A stretch of DNA of 64,000 nt from JAOABC01 sp041287495 (GCA_041287495.1 JBEULE010000032.1:1-64000), one strand, 5' to 3'. Positions 16,510-25,362 are shown, counted from the first letter of the stretch. Notes: generated by a model from the letters alone, not told the origin. A program made the numbers and translations.

Positions 16510-17508
16510 TTACCCAGTATTTTTTATAACAAGATATATATAAGCTATAAAGAAGGTAATACCAAAAGTAAATCCGTAAGCAAAGTACTTTCTGTTTATG
16601 TAAGATAACGTTAAAACTAAGAAAGATGAGGCTATTGCAAATATACCGGATGTTAAAGCAAGTCCTGTTATGTTCCACTCTGTAAATACTATACCAAAAC
16701 TTACAGGAATTGTGCTTTGAAATACCATTGCTCCGGCAATGTTACCTACTGCAAGTGCGTCTTTCTTCCTCCACACCCATGTAATACTGTTTATCTTCTC
16801 AGGAAGTTCTGTAGCTATAGGTGCAATCAGAAGTGAAAATATAAGTGGATTTAATCCAAATAAATCACTTATCTTCTCTATACCGTGGACAAATATATGT
16901 GCTCCGGCTACCATAATTATCAAAGAAACAACAACCTGAGTAACTATTATAAACATAGGAGGATGTGGATTCTTCGGTGCAAAAAAGAGATGCTCTGTTG
17001 CCTCCATATCCTCACTTTCACCTTTAAGTGTTTGAAAAATATAAACTATATATAGAACCAGCAGAAATAGAGCAGTTAAAACCCTTACAAAATAACTTTC
17101 AAATGGAACTATGAATAATGCTATTGAGTATGCAAAAAGGAAAAATGTTAAATCTCTTCTTAATCCTGTGGTTTCAGTGTGAAAGGTTATACCTCTTTTA
17201 CCTAATATATGTCCAATAAGAACAGTTAATCCTATCAACGGAAATGCAAGGGTAGCAAGCATAAAAGGAGCTCCGAGTATAGCTCCAACACCTATATCAT
17301 GTCCAGAATTTCCAGTGAAAAATATGACAGCTATGATTGGAATAAGTGTTTCCGGAAGGGCTGTTCCTACGGCTGCTAACACACTTCCGGTAAAATTTTT
17401 TGATACATTCAACCTATATCCTAAGGTCTCTATACCGTTTGTGAAAAGTTCAGCTGCTACAAGGACAAAGAGTATTCCTACAATAAGAGAAAATATATCT
17501 ATTAACAT
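16510..17508 (-). CDS. Sodium/calcium-type cation antiporter family membrane protein
   Basis: A 332-residue integral membrane protein with about ten spans. It is built as two inverted repeats, as in the CaCA family. The repeat signatures are GTALPETLIPI (near residue 49) and APIATELPEKINS in the second half, each with the acidic residue that binds cation. A loop (HLFFAPKNPHPP) separates the halves. Members exchange Ca2+ or similar cations for Na+ or H+. The ion here is unknown. The start ATG overlaps the rpsA stop (TAATG), so it is translated with ribosomal protein S1. accA starts 5 nt after it. Confidence 0.85.
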   Translation of the reverse strand: MLIDIFSLIVGILFVLVAAELFTNGIETLGYRLNVSKNFTGSVLAAVGTALPETLIPIIAVIFFTGNSGHDIGVGAILGAPFMLATLAFPLIGLTVLIGHILGKRGITFHTETTGLRRDLTFFLFAYSIALFIVPFESYFVRVLTALFLLVLYIVYIFQTLKGESEDMEATEHLFFAPKNPHPPMFIIVTQVVVSLIIMVAGAHIFVHGIEKISDLFGLNPLIFSLLIAPIATELPEKINSITWVWRKKDALAVGNIAGAMVFQSTIPVSFGIVFTEWNITGLALTSGIFAIASSFLVLTLSYINRKYFAYGFTFGITFFIAYIYLVIKNTG

Positions 17509-19193
17509 TAACCTCTCTCCTTAAGCTTGTTCTTCAGAATCTCTCCAAGAGTTCCAAGTCCTTCTTTATTCTCTTCTGAAGTTTTCGCTTCTTTTTTTGA
17601 TAACTTTTCAAGAAGTTGTTTTTTCTTCTCTTCTTCCTGTTTTTTTCTCTCTTCTTCAGCTTTTGCTTTTTCCTGGTCAAGTATAAGCTGTTTTATACTT
17701 AAAATCACTCTCTTATTTTCTTTATCTACCTTTGTAATCTTTGCCTGACCTTTTTGATGTAAGGATAAAACATCACTTGGTATGTTTATCCTATCCTTGG
17801 ATATTTCGGAAACAGGAATAAAGCCTTCAATAGAATCTCCAATATCAACTATAGCACCCTTTTCTATCAGTTTTTTAACCTCAAACTCTACAACATCACC
17901 CACTTTATGTTTTGATATAAAGTTGTTAAAGCTGTCCTCTGCTATCTGTTTTAATCCTAAAACTATTTTATCTTTATCTTTTCCGAGGACTTTAAATTTA
18001 TATGTGTGTCCTTCTTTAACTACGGAAGATATGGACTTTACATTCTTATTGTCTGTAGCGTTTTCAAGTTTAAGTATTCCTTCAATATCTCCAAGATCAA
18101 TAAATGCAATCTTCTGTTTAACATCTTTTACTTTTGCTTCAACGATAGAACCTACCGGATTGTTTTCAAGGAACTTTTCAACCGGGTTAGGTGTTATATC
18201 CTTTATACTTAATCTTAATCTTCTCTTATCTTTGTCTAACTCAATTATTTTAGCTTTTACAGTTTGTCCAACTTTATAATTTTTCTTTGCAGATAGGTAA
18301 TTGTAATGGGCTATATGGCTGTTTGGTATAAAGCCTTCAACACCTTCAATATCAACTACTATACCATTTTTCTCAATCTCTTTTATCTTTCCTTCTACTA
18401 CATCACCGATATTTTTATCAAATCTATCCCAAGGATTTTCCTGAAGTCTCTTTAAACTAAAGATAGGCTGTCTCTCTCTTATCTCTATAATCATAACTTC
18501 TAATTCTTGACCTACTTGGAAGTCTTGAGGTTTTATAGATTTATCCCAAGATAGTTCACTTTGTGGTAAAAAGCCACTTAATTTATTATCAATTGATAAA
18601 ACCAGTCCTTTTTCTAATATTTTAATAACTTTTGCTTTTACAACTTGACCTTCTTTAAGTAAAGATAGGATTTTTTCTTTTTCTTTCTTTTTTTCTTCTT
18701 CCAGTATGGCTTTCCTTGAAACTACTATATTTACTCCATTTTTTCTCTCTTCAAATTTTGTAATTTTTCCATCAAATGTGTAACCTATAGGAAGTTCTTC
18801 TGAAGAAGCCGATTGAGACTTTGGCATAAATGCGGTAATACCTTCTATATTGACTGTATAACCTTTATCTGATGATGATACAACTGTAGCTTTTACAGGT
18901 AAACCTTTTTCAAAAGCTTCTTTTAATCTGTTTATTTTGTCTTTAATTACCAAAGACCTTCTTGAAAGGATAAAATATCCGTCCTTTGTTCTTTTTCCGG
19001 TAAAGTAAGCTTCTATTTCATCTCCTTCCTTATGCCCTTCTACTTCTTGAACATTTAACACCGCCTCAACTTTCTGTCCTATGTCTATAAACGCCTCTTT
19101 GTCTGTAATCTTTATTATCTTCCCTTTTACTAACTGGTTTTTTTCATAAAACGTTGTTAACTCTTCTGAAACTGCTTTTTCAAACTCGTTCAT
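17508..19193 (-). CDS. rpsA: 30S ribosomal protein S1
   Basis: 561 residues made of about six S1/OB-fold repeats. Each starts with a phrase like GQVVKAKVIKILEKGLVL or GDVVEGKIKEIEKNGIVV, and several contain GFLPxSE or GFIPNSH. The C-terminal 55 residues are a charged helix rich in Glu and Lys. S1 unfolds mRNA at the 30S platform. The ATG lies inside the end of ispH (14-nt overlap), so translation is coupled. In some clostridia IspH and S1 are one polypeptide; here they are separate but tightly joined. Confidence 0.95.
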   Translation of the reverse strand: MNEFEKAVSEELTTFYEKNQLVKGKIIKITDKEAFIDIGQKVEAVLNVQEVEGHKEGDEIEAYFTGKRTKDGYFILSRRSLVIKDKINRLKEAFEKGLPVKATVVSSSDKGYTVNIEGITAFMPKSQSASSEELPIGYTFDGKITKFEERKNGVNIVVSRKAILEEEKKKEKEKILSLLKEGQVVKAKVIKILEKGLVLSIDNKLSGFLPQSELSWDKSIKPQDFQVGQELEVMIIEIRERQPIFSLKRLQENPWDRFDKNIGDVVEGKIKEIEKNGIVVDIEGVEGFIPNSHIAHYNYLSAKKNYKVGQTVKAKIIELDKDKRRLRLSIKDITPNPVEKFLENNPVGSIVEAKVKDVKQKIAFIDLGDIEGILKLENATDNKNVKSISSVVKEGHTYKFKVLGKDKDKIVLGLKQIAEDSFNNFISKHKVGDVVEFEVKKLIEKGAIVDIGDSIEGFIPVSEISKDRINIPSDVLSLHQKGQAKITKVDKENKRVILSIKQLILDQEKAKAEEERKKQEEEKKKQLLEKLSKKEAKTSEENKEGLGTLGEILKNKLKERG

Positions 19194-20052
19194 GGCCCGC
19201 TCCTTTTATCTGTTTAATTTTTTCTACAACTTCATTTATAATCCAGTCAGGTGTTGATGCACCTGCAGATACTCCTATATTTTCTTTACCTTCAAACCAC
19301 TCTTCTTTTAACTCGTCTGCTGTTTCTATATGGTATGTGTTAGGATTTAAAGTTTTCGATATCTGGGCCAACCTTTGAGTGTTACCGCTATGCTTTCCAC
19401 CTATTATGATCATTATATCAACTGTTGGAGCAAGTTTCTTCACCTCTTCCTGTCTTACCGATGTAGCATCGCATATTGTGTTAAACACTTTTAACTCTTC
19501 TGTATTTTCTGCTATATAACCTACTGCTTCTCTAAAAAAATCTTCACTCTGGGTAGTCTGAGCTACAACTCCTATTCTGTTTCTCTTTGGGACTTTTTTT
19601 ACTAAATCTTCAAAATTTTCCACTACAACGCCCTGTCCTCTGGACTCCTCAAGATGTCCCAAAGTCCCTATCACTTCCGGATGTCCTTCCTCTCCTATTA
19701 TAACTACAAAGTAACCTTCTTTTACAAGCTGTCTTACTTTGTCATGGACTTTTTTAACAAAAGGACAGGTTGCATCTAAGACATTCACCCCAATACTTTT
19801 AAGCTTTCTCTCTACCTCTGGTTTGACTCCGTGAGATCTTATTATAACGGTATCTCCAGGTTTAAGTTGTGAATAATCAGATAACTCTTTTATTCCAAGA
19901 TTGTTTAGATAGTTTACTACCTGTTTGTTATGGATTATAGGACCGTTTGTATAAGCATGTCCCAACTCTTCTCCAGCTTTTTTAGCCATATCTACAGCTA
20001 TCCTGACACCAAAACAAAAACCTGCTGTTTGTGCCACTTTTATGTTAATCAT
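19180..20052 (-). CDS. ispH: 4-hydroxy-3-methylbut-2-enyl diphosphate reductase
   Basis: A 290-residue iron-sulfur enzyme for the last step of the MEP pathway, converting HMBPP to IPP and DMAPP. The three cluster Cys are present: C13 (GFCFGV), C96 (DATCPFVKKVHDKV) and C194 (NTICDATSVRQ). Active-site motifs include HNKQVV, EEGHPEVIGTLGH, SGNTQRLAQI and AGASTPDWIINEVV. Length and positions match E. coli IspH. It overlaps plsC upstream by 8 nt and rpsA downstream by 14 nt. Confidence 0.97.
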   Translation of the reverse strand: MINIKVAQTAGFCFGVRIAVDMAKKAGEELGHAYTNGPIIHNKQVVNYLNNLGIKELSDYSQLKPGDTVIIRSHGVKPEVERKLKSIGVNVLDATCPFVKKVHDKVRQLVKEGYFVVIIGEEGHPEVIGTLGHLEESRGQGVVVENFEDLVKKVPKRNRIGVVAQTTQSEDFFREAVGYIAENTEELKVFNTICDATSVRQEEVKKLAPTVDIMIIIGGKHSGNTQRLAQISKTLNPNTYHIETADELKEEWFEGKENIGVSAGASTPDWIINEVVEKIKQIKGAGHERV

Positions 20053-20668
20053 ACCTATAACCTCTCTTTAGATTTTTAATCTCTTCCATAACTTTTTCCG
20101 CAATATGCTCATAACTACTTAATCCGTGAAAGTTTACAGGTTTACCTACTTTTACTTCAATATTATACATAAACAATTTAGGAAACTTTGCTTTTACTGG
20201 AAATACTTTGTCAGTTCCTTCTATCAAAACAGGTATAACCGGAACCTTTGCTTTCTCTATCAAAAAACCAACTCCTGGCTGAGCTTTTCTAAACTCTCCC
20301 GGTTTTGATCTTGTTCCTTCCGGAAATATTCCTATACAGTATCCATCTTTCAAAACATTTAAAGCCTTTTTTAGTGCAGATACATCTTTATTATCTCTAT
20401 TTACAGGAATAGCTCCAGCTTTTCTTATAAACCAACCGAGAAAAGGGACTTCAAAAAGCTCTTTTTTTGCCATAAATAGTATAGGTCTTGGTGAGATGAT
20501 ATTTAAAACTGGAGGGTCAAGATGGCTTCTGTGATTTGCCGCTATTATACAACCTCCGTTTTTTGGTATATTTTCTGTTCCCTCAGCTTTTATTCTTAGT
20601 AGATATCTAAATAAAGGTCTTACTATGTAAAATATTCTATAACCTATCTCTGAATAAGGCTTCAACAT
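20045..20668 (-). CDS. plsC: 1-acyl-sn-glycerol-3-phosphate acyltransferase
   Basis: A 207-residue membrane-associated acyltransferase that makes phosphatidic acid from lysophosphatidic acid. The catalytic HX4D is in ANHRSHLDPP, the acceptor-binding motif is FPEGTRSKPGEFRKAQPG, and VPVIPVLIEG is block IV. Typical length. ATG start, 15 nt after the DUF507 gene. The window has a second acyltransferase of this kind inside the fusion protein near 13 kb, suggesting two entry routes for acyl chains. Confidence 0.93.
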   Translation of the reverse strand: MLKPYSEIGYRIFYIVRPLFRYLLRIKAEGTENIPKNGGCIIAANHRSHLDPPVLNIISPRPILFMAKKELFEVPFLGWFIRKAGAIPVNRDNKDVSALKKALNVLKDGYCIGIFPEGTRSKPGEFRKAQPGVGFLIEKAKVPVIPVLIEGTDKVFPVKAKFPKLFMYNIEVKVGKPVNFHGLSSYEHIAEKVMEEIKNLKRGYRYD

Positions 20669-20683
20669 CTACCTCAGATGTTC

Positions 20684-21232
20684 TCATATTAATCCACGCT
20701 TTTTTAAAGCATCTTCGTATATTCTGTTATATAAAATTCTCCATTCTGGTGTTCCTTCAACTATCTTTTTAGAATAAGATTTAATTCTCTGTCTTACCTC
20801 TTTATCTATCTCTTTTTCTTCTTTTATCATCATTTTTAACTTTTCTACTATAACTCTTCTTATGTAGTTTGGATGTTCAAATATCTCTATTGAAGGGTCT
20901 AGCTCTATATATTTTTTAATTCTATTTGCTATCTGGTTTATCCTCTCTTCTGGCTCAAGGTGGATATTTCTATCTTCAGCTAACTTTTCTTTAACCTTCA
21001 TAACAGCTGTTCTGTATCTTATATCTTCACTTTCTATAAGGTGGATATGATGACTTACCAACTTTTCAGCTTCTTCTTCAAGTTGTCTTTCTTCTTCTAA
21101 TGCTTCCTGAAGTATATTATTTATCTTATCTCTGAATTCTTGAGGATTCTCAGGTTCTACCAAGTGTTTCTCTATAAGTTCCTTTGTGAGAGTATCGACA
21201 ACTCTTTCAACCAGCTTTGCTGGTAGCTTCAT
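20684..21232 (-). CDS. DUF507 family protein
   Basis: A 182-residue, highly charged helical protein of the DUF507 family, which occurs in Aquificota and some deltaproteobacteria-like lineages. It has two repeats of a segment around LVEPENPQEFRDKINNIL and NIHLEPEERINQIANRI. No enzyme motif is visible and the function is unknown. Two ATGs are possible: 21238 directly abuts GGAGG, while 21232 has the normal 6-nt spacing, so 21232 is chosen. It leads the operon plsC-ispH-rpsA-antiporter-accA-waaF, about 70 nt from the divergent aroD. Confidence 0.85.
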   Translation of the reverse strand: MKLPAKLVERVVDTLTKELIEKHLVEPENPQEFRDKINNILQEALEEERQLEEEAEKLVSHHIHLIESEDIRYRTAVMKVKEKLAEDRNIHLEPEERINQIANRIKKYIELDPSIEIFEHPNYIRRVIVEKLKMMIKEEKEIDKEVRQRIKSYSKKIVEGTPEWRILYNRIYEDALKKRGLI

Positions 21233-21307
21233 CAGCATCCTCCGGATTTAAAAATTAAAAAAAGTTAATGTATAATTTTAACATAAAAACTAAAGTAGGG
21301 GTTTTTT

Positions 21308-22006
21308 ATGGTAAATCTTATAAACAGACCTTTAATCGCACTGCCTATAAAAGATGAGAATTTAGAAGATACATTACAGAAAGCTAAATATTACAGTGTA
21401 AATGTTATAGAGATAAGAGTTGACCAGTTTTCTAACTTAGATACAGATTATGTAAAAGAAGTTGTTAAGAAGGTTAGAAATTATGACTTTGGTATTCTTA
21501 TAACAGTTAGGTCTAAAGCCGAAGGAGGAGGAAGAGATATTCCAGATCTGGAGAGGGTTAAAATTTTTGAAAATGTTGTAGAGATGGCAGATATTCTTGA
21601 TGTAGAGTTTAGTTCAGAAAGTATAAGAGAAGAGATTATAAATCTTGCCAAATGTAATGGAAAGTTATCACTTGTATCTTACCATGATTTTGAAAAAACA
21701 CCTAACGTAGAATTTATTCAAAACTATATAGATGTTGTAAAATCTATAGGTGGAGATATAGTTAAGTTTGCTTTTAAAGTAAACAGTTTTGAAGATGTGG
21801 CAAATATAATGTGTATCACACATAAAAATAGAGATAGGAACATAGTAGCTATAGCAATGGGTGATGTTGGCAAGATAAGTAGAGTGGCAGGTTTCATATT
21901 TGGGAGTATAATCACATATACATATATAGGTGAATCTTTTGCTCCTGGGCAGATTGAGATTGGTAAACTGAAAGATGAACTTAAATTTTATAAGATAATC
22001 AATTAA
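21308..22006 (+). CDS. aroD: 3-dehydroquinate dehydratase, type I
   Basis: A 232-residue class I enzyme of the shikimate pathway that dehydrates 3-dehydroquinate through a Schiff base. Residues visible: ALPIKD at the start, VIEIRVDQF (substrate Glu/Arg), ITVRSKAEGG, catalytic His in LVSYHDFEKTP and Schiff-base Lys in IVKFAFKVNS. The C-terminal lid is FAPGQIEIGKL. It starts at ATG after GTAGGGG (21296-21302). A peroxiredoxin-like gene follows 13 nt on, behind a good AAGGAGGT. Confidence 0.95.
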   Translation: MVNLINRPLIALPIKDENLEDTLQKAKYYSVNVIEIRVDQFSNLDTDYVKEVVKKVRNYDFGILITVRSKAEGGGRDIPDLERVKIFENVVEMADILDVEFSSESIREEIINLAKCNGKLSLVSYHDFEKTPNVEFIQNYIDVVKSIGGDIVKFAFKVNSFEDVANIMCITHKNRDRNIVAIAMGDVGKISRVAGFIFGSIITYTYIGESFAPGQIEIGKLKDELKFYKIIN

Positions 22007-22019
22007 AGGAGGTTATATC

Positions 22020-22571
22020 ATGGCTCTAACGTATTCCGTTGATATACCAATTGGCACAAAGATGCCGGAATTTGAGTTAAAGGATCCTTTTGGGAAAGTT
22101 TATAAAAGTGATGAACTATATGGAGAGAAAGGATTACTTGTTGTTTTTACCTGTAATCACTGTCCTTATGCAATAGCAGTTTGGCCAAGGTTGATAAGAC
22201 TTTCCAAGTATGCACAGGAACTTGGGATAAATACGGTTGCTATAAATCCTAACATCCATCCAGACTATCCGGAAGACGCTCCAGATAAGATGATTCAGAA
22301 GATAGAAGAGAGTGGGATACCTTTTCCTTACCTTATAGATGAAACTCAAGAGGTAGCAAGGTCCTTTAAAGCTCAATGTACTCCGGATATATACCTGTTT
22401 GATAAAGATAAGAAGCTAGTTTATCACGGAAGGATAGACGATAACTGGCAAGATGAGAGTAAGGTAACAAGAGAGGAGCTAAAAGAAGCCATAGAAAACT
22501 TAGCTTCCGGTAAGCCAATTAATCCTGTTCAATATCATTCTATGGGTTGTTCAATAAAGTGGAGAGAGTAA
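22020..22571 (+). CDS. Thioredoxin-fold peroxiredoxin-like protein
   Basis: 183 residues of the AhpC/TSA-like thioredoxin superfamily (PRX-like 1 group). N-terminal GTKMPEFELKDPFGKVY is typical of peroxiredoxins. The catalytic region is VVFTCNHCPYAIAVW, where CNHC replaces the usual PxxTxxC. RSFKAQCTPDIYLFDKD holds another Cys just before the cis-Pro, and VYHGRIDDNW follows. No signal peptide, so it is cytosolic. It is probably a thiol-dependent reductase or peroxidase; the substrate is unknown. It is co-directional with aroD and ends before the tRNA cluster. Confidence 0.85.
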   Translation: MALTYSVDIPIGTKMPEFELKDPFGKVYKSDELYGEKGLLVVFTCNHCPYAIAVWPRLIRLSKYAQELGINTVAINPNIHPDYPEDAPDKMIQKIEESGIPFPYLIDETQEVARSFKAQCTPDIYLFDKDKKLVYHGRIDDNWQDESKVTREELKEAIENLASGKPINPVQYHSMGCSIKWRE

Positions 22572-22593
22572 TATTTAAACTGTTAAAAAACAG

Positions 22594-22622
22594 TTGCATA
22601 AAATTTTATAAAATGTTATAAT
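22594..22622 (+). promoter_or_regulatory. Promoter of the tRNA-Lys/Glu/Val cluster
   Basis: TTGCAT (22594-22599), 17 nt, TATAAT (22617-22622) preceded by TGT, an extended -10. The predicted start is near 22629, just ahead of the first tRNA at 22638. Confidence 0.65.
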
Positions 22623-22637
22623 ATGTATCTGTCTTTT

Positions 22638-22710
22638 GAGTCGCTAGCTCAGTCGGTAGAGCACCGGTCTTTTAAACCGGTGGTCCTGGGTTCGATTCCC
22701 AGGCGACTCA
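22638..22710 (+). tRNA. tRNA-Lys (anticodon TTT)
   Basis: Acceptor GAGTCGC pairs with GCGACTC, with discriminator A. The D arm is TAGCTCAGTCGGTAGA. The anticodon stem CCGGT/ACCGG encloses loop CTTTTAA with anticodon TTT. The T arm CCTGGGTTCGATTCCCAGG is standard. CCA is not encoded. First of three clustered tRNAs. Confidence 0.97.
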
Positions 22711-22723
22711 CTCAGTTGAATAT

Positions 22724-22798
<75 letters not shown>

Positions 22799-22820
22799 TT
22801 TATCTTTTTAAAATCTATGT

Positions 22821-22893
22821 GGTCGGTTAGCTCAGTTGGCAGAGCACCTGCTCGACACGCAGGGGGTCATAGGTTCAAGTCCTATACCGACCA
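22821..22893 (+). tRNA. tRNA-Val (anticodon GAC)
   Basis: Acceptor GGTCGGT pairs with ACCGACC, discriminator A. The anticodon stem CCTGC/GCAGG encloses loop TCGACAC with anticodon GAC. The T arm TAGGTTCAAGTCCTA is present. CC follows the discriminator but no full CCA. Last tRNA of the cluster. The 89 nt after it hold only a weak hairpin (GATAGT/ACTATC near 22914-22934). Confidence 0.97.
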
Positions 22894-22982
22894 CCTTTAT
22901 TTGAAATTTATCAGGATAGTAGGTGAGAACTATCTACCTTAACGGTATAACTGTGATAAAATAGACAAAATTTAAAAATTTA

Positions 22983-23216
22983 TTAAACTTTATCTTTAAC
23001 TTCTTCCTTCTTTACAACTTCAGCTTCTATCTCTTTTGGTTTTATAACCTTTTCCTCTTCTTTCTTCTCTCCTTCACCTGATATTGCTGATTTAAAGCTT
23101 CTTATACCTTCTCCTATACCTCTTCCTATCTCCGGAAGTTTTTTAGCTCCAAAAAGAAGAACTAAAATTCCAAATATTAGCAAAAGCTCAGGAAATCCAA
23201 TTGATCCCATACCCAT
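22983..23216 (-). CDS. tatA: Sec-independent protein translocase TatA
   Basis: 77 residues: a short N-terminal membrane span (GFPELLLIFGILVLLFGAKKLP), the FGAKKLPEIGRGIGEGIRSFK amphipathic-helix motif of TatA, and a charged tail (KEEEKVIKPKEIEAEVVKKEE). TatA oligomers open the path for folded proteins in Tat export. ATG follows AGGAGG (minus, 23229-23224). tatC is not in the window. It lies 42 nt after cvpA on the same strand. Confidence 0.95.
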   Translation of the reverse strand: MGMGSIGFPELLLIFGILVLLFGAKKLPEIGRGIGEGIRSFKSAISGEGEKKEEEKVIKPKEIEAEVVKKEEVKDKV

Positions 23217-23258
23217 ATCAGTTTCCTCCTATAAAATTTAACAACTTTAAAAATTATA

Positions 23259-23693
23259 TCAGATAATATTTTTGAAAATGGATATAATTTTGGATTCAGA
23301 TAGAAGTTTTTGAGCTAATAAACTACTAGACTCAAGTTTTGTTAAAAATATTATAATAAGTACAAAAGATACTATACCTAAAGAGACCCCAATAAATTTA
23401 TCTAAAATAAAGATTTTTCTCTTTTTATATATCCTTGATTTAATTAATTTTTCAATCAATATAAATGAAGACAACACAAAGAGAAATATTATAAAAAAGG
23501 CAAGAAAGTCCAAAAGAAAAAAACTTCCAGAGAAAAATCTAGATAGAAAATTACTGAAAGTTTTATAAACAGGTATTGATATATAAAGGCCAAGGAGAAG
23601 TCCTCCTACCTTTAAGAATATACCTAAAAATCCCCTGTACAGACCTTGTAGTAGTAAATAAACAAAAAGTATAGTTAAAATTAAATCTACCAT
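23259..23693 (-). CDS. cvpA: CvpA-family membrane protein
   Basis: 144 residues with three to four hydrophobic spans and the CvpA pattern: an N-terminal DLILTILFVYLLLQGLYRG, GGLLLGLYIS, and a middle FFIIFLFVLSSFILIEKLI. In enterics CvpA is linked to colicin V production and envelope integrity; the general function is unknown. ATG overlaps the yqeY stop by 1 nt. The order rpsU-yqeY-cvpA implies one transcript. Family assignment rests on topology and the N-terminus. Confidence 0.8.
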   Translation of the reverse strand: MVDLILTILFVYLLLQGLYRGFLGIFLKVGGLLLGLYISIPVYKTFSNFLSRFFSGSFFLLDFLAFFIIFLFVLSSFILIEKLIKSRIYKKRKIFILDKFIGVSLGIVSFVLIIIFLTKLESSSLLAQKLLSESKIISIFKNII

Positions 23694-24139
23694 TAAGACA
23701 GTTTTTCTTTAACTATCTTACTTACAACAGAGCCTTCTGCTCTTCCTTTAACTTTTTCCATAACAGATTTTACAACTTTTCCCATATCTTTAATAGAAGA
23801 TGCACCTAATTCCTGTATAGTTTTCTCAATTATAGAGATCAGCTCTTCTTCTGAAAGAGGTTCAGGTAAAAACTCTTGAACAATATTAATTTCTGCAAGT
23901 TCTTTATCAGCTAAATCTTGTCTTCCGGCATTAATGTACTGTTGATAAGCTTCTTTTCTCTGTTTTATATATTTCTGTAAAATCCCTACTATCTCTTCGT
24001 CTGAAAGTTCTTTCTTAGAATCTATCTGAACTTTTTTTATTTCAGATATAAGCATTCTTATGGTAGATAATCTGTCTTTATTTCCACTTTTTAGAGCATC
24101 TTTCATCTCATTTTGGAGCTTTTTAAAAAGGTCAGCCAT
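23693..24139 (-). CDS. yqeY: GatB/YqeY domain protein
   Basis: 148 residues of the YqeY family, a stand-alone version of the tRNA-binding tail of GatB. Motifs: N-terminal LFKKLQNEMKDALKSGNKDRL, STIRMLISEIKKVQID, QRKEAYQQYINAGRQDLADKE, then FLPEPLSEEELISII. It ends with DMGKVVKSVMEKVKGRAEGSVV. It often follows rpsU, as here. The ATG shares its A with the rpsU stop (TGATG). A GTG one codon earlier is less likely. The molecular role is not well settled. Confidence 0.92.
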   Translation of the reverse strand: MADLFKKLQNEMKDALKSGNKDRLSTIRMLISEIKKVQIDSKKELSDEEIVGILQKYIKQRKEAYQQYINAGRQDLADKELAEINIVQEFLPEPLSEEELISIIEKTIQELGASSIKDMGKVVKSVMEKVKGRAEGSVVSKIVKEKLS

Positions 24140-24333
24140 CACAACAACCCTTTCTTCTTCAATGCTTTAATTAATCTTTTTCTAGCTGCCCTTTGTTTTC
24201 TCTTTCTCTTTACAGAAGGTTTTTCGTAAAACTCTCTTCTTTTACATTCTGTAAGGATACCTTCTTTTTCTACAATCTTCTTGAACTTTTTGAACGCTTT
24301 CTCAAAATCTCCTTCTACTTGAACTAATGCCAT
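24139..24333 (-). CDS. rpsU: 30S ribosomal protein S21
   Basis: 64 residues, very basic. FEKAFKKFKKIVEKEGILTECKRREFYEKPSVKRKRK matches the S21 core in shorter pieces such as CKRREFYEKPS. S21 sits near the 16S 3' end and aids start-site choice. AGGAGGT precedes the ATG on the minus strand. First gene of rpsU-yqeY-cvpA. Confidence 0.95.
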   Translation of the reverse strand: MALVQVEGDFEKAFKKFKKIVEKEGILTECKRREFYEKPSVKRKRKQRAARKRLIKALKKKGLL

Positions 24334-24453
24334 TAAAACTCATACCTCCTAAAATTAAATTTTCAAATATTTATTTTAAATCTTTTGTTAAAAAAATGCA
24401 ACCAAATTAGCTATTATGATAAAATTTTTTCAATAATGATTAAGGAGGTAAAT

Positions 24454-25362
24454 ATGGCAGTTGTTTATTTTGAAAACAAGTTCGTTGAGGAAGAAGAGGC
24501 AAAGATAAGTATAAAAACCAATTCATTTCACTATGGGACTGCTGTATTTGAAGGTATAAGGGCTTACTATAATAGGGAAGAAGATACTATGTATGGATTG
24601 TTTTTTAAAGAGCATTATCAGAGATTATTTCAAAATATGAAAATTTTAAATATGGAGATAGAAGAAACTATAGATGAACTTGTTGATATAACATCTGAAC
24701 TTGTAAAGAGAAATAACTATAAAGAAGATGTATATATAAGACCTATTGTGTATTTTTCAGATTTGGCTATAGGTCCAAAGTTGATAGGTTATAAAGCAAA
24801 GATAGCAATATATACATTACCATTAGGTGATTATATAGATACAAACAAAGGTATAAAGGCAAAGGTTTCTTCTTGGACAAGATTAAATGACAATATGATT
24901 CCCCCCAGATTAAAGGTAACTGGTGCCTATGTAAATAGTGCAATGGCTAAAACCGAGGCTCTTTTAAACGGTGCAGACGAGGCCATAGTTCTAAATCAAA
25001 ATGGATATGTAGCAGAAGGAAGTGCTGAAAATATATTTATAGTTAGAAACGGAAAGTTAATAACTCCTACAGTTAGTGAAGATATACTTGAGGGGATAAC
25101 AAGGAATGCAGTTATGGATATAGCAAAAGATATAGGGATACCAGTAGTGGAGAGAAGTATATCGAGAACGGAACTTTATGTGGCAGATGAAGTGTTTTTA
25201 TGTGGAACAGGAGCTCAGATTTCTCCAGTTATAGAAATAGACCATAAGAAGATAGGAAATGGAGAGATTGGACCAATAACTAAGAAGATAAGAGATATAT
25301 ACTTTGATGCAGTTAGAGGAAAACTGGAAAAGTATAGACACTGGGTAATACCTATAAAGTGA
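24454..25362 (+). CDS. ilvE: Branched-chain amino-acid aminotransferase
   Basis: A 302-residue fold-type IV PLP enzyme making Val, Leu and Ile from their keto acids. Motifs: FHYGTAVFEGIRAY at the active site, the PLP-binding Lys region VTGAYVNSAMAKTEAL, and NGYVAEGSAENIFIVRNGKL. ATG 24454 is chosen because AAGGAGGT lies just upstream (24442-24449). An in-frame ATG at 24385 adds a tail with no likeness to the family. The stop overlaps the next gene (GTGA). Confidence 0.95.
   Translation: MAVVYFENKFVEEEEAKISIKTNSFHYGTAVFEGIRAYYNREEDTMYGLFFKEHYQRLFQNMKILNMEIEETIDELVDITSELVKRNNYKEDVYIRPIVYFSDLAIGPKLIGYKAKIAIYTLPLGDYIDTNKGIKAKVSSWTRLNDNMIPPRLKVTGAYVNSAMAKTEALLNGADEAIVLNQNGYVAEGSAENIFIVRNGKLITPTVSEDILEGITRNAVMDIAKDIGIPVVERSISRTELYVADEVFLCGTGAQISPVIEIDHKKIGNGEIGPITKKIRDIYFDAVRGKLEKYRHWVIPIK

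Noticed and set aside
16505..16678. 58-residue upstream extension of accA
   Set aside because: Overlaps the antiporter gene in another frame and is unlike any AccA N-terminus; MDLDKEI is the normal start.
17782..18279. Long plus-strand ORF inside rpsA
   Set aside because: Low-complexity antisense reading of repeated S1 domains, rich in Ser/Leu/Phe, with no start signal.
22578..22595. AACTGTT-AAAA-AACAGTT hairpin after the peroxiredoxin-like gene
   Set aside because: AT-rich, short, no T run, and overlaps the tRNA promoter -35; not listed as a terminator.
22914..22934. GATAGT/ACTATC inverted repeat after tRNA-Val
   Set aside because: Only 6 bp with an 8-nt loop and no T run; too weak for a terminator.
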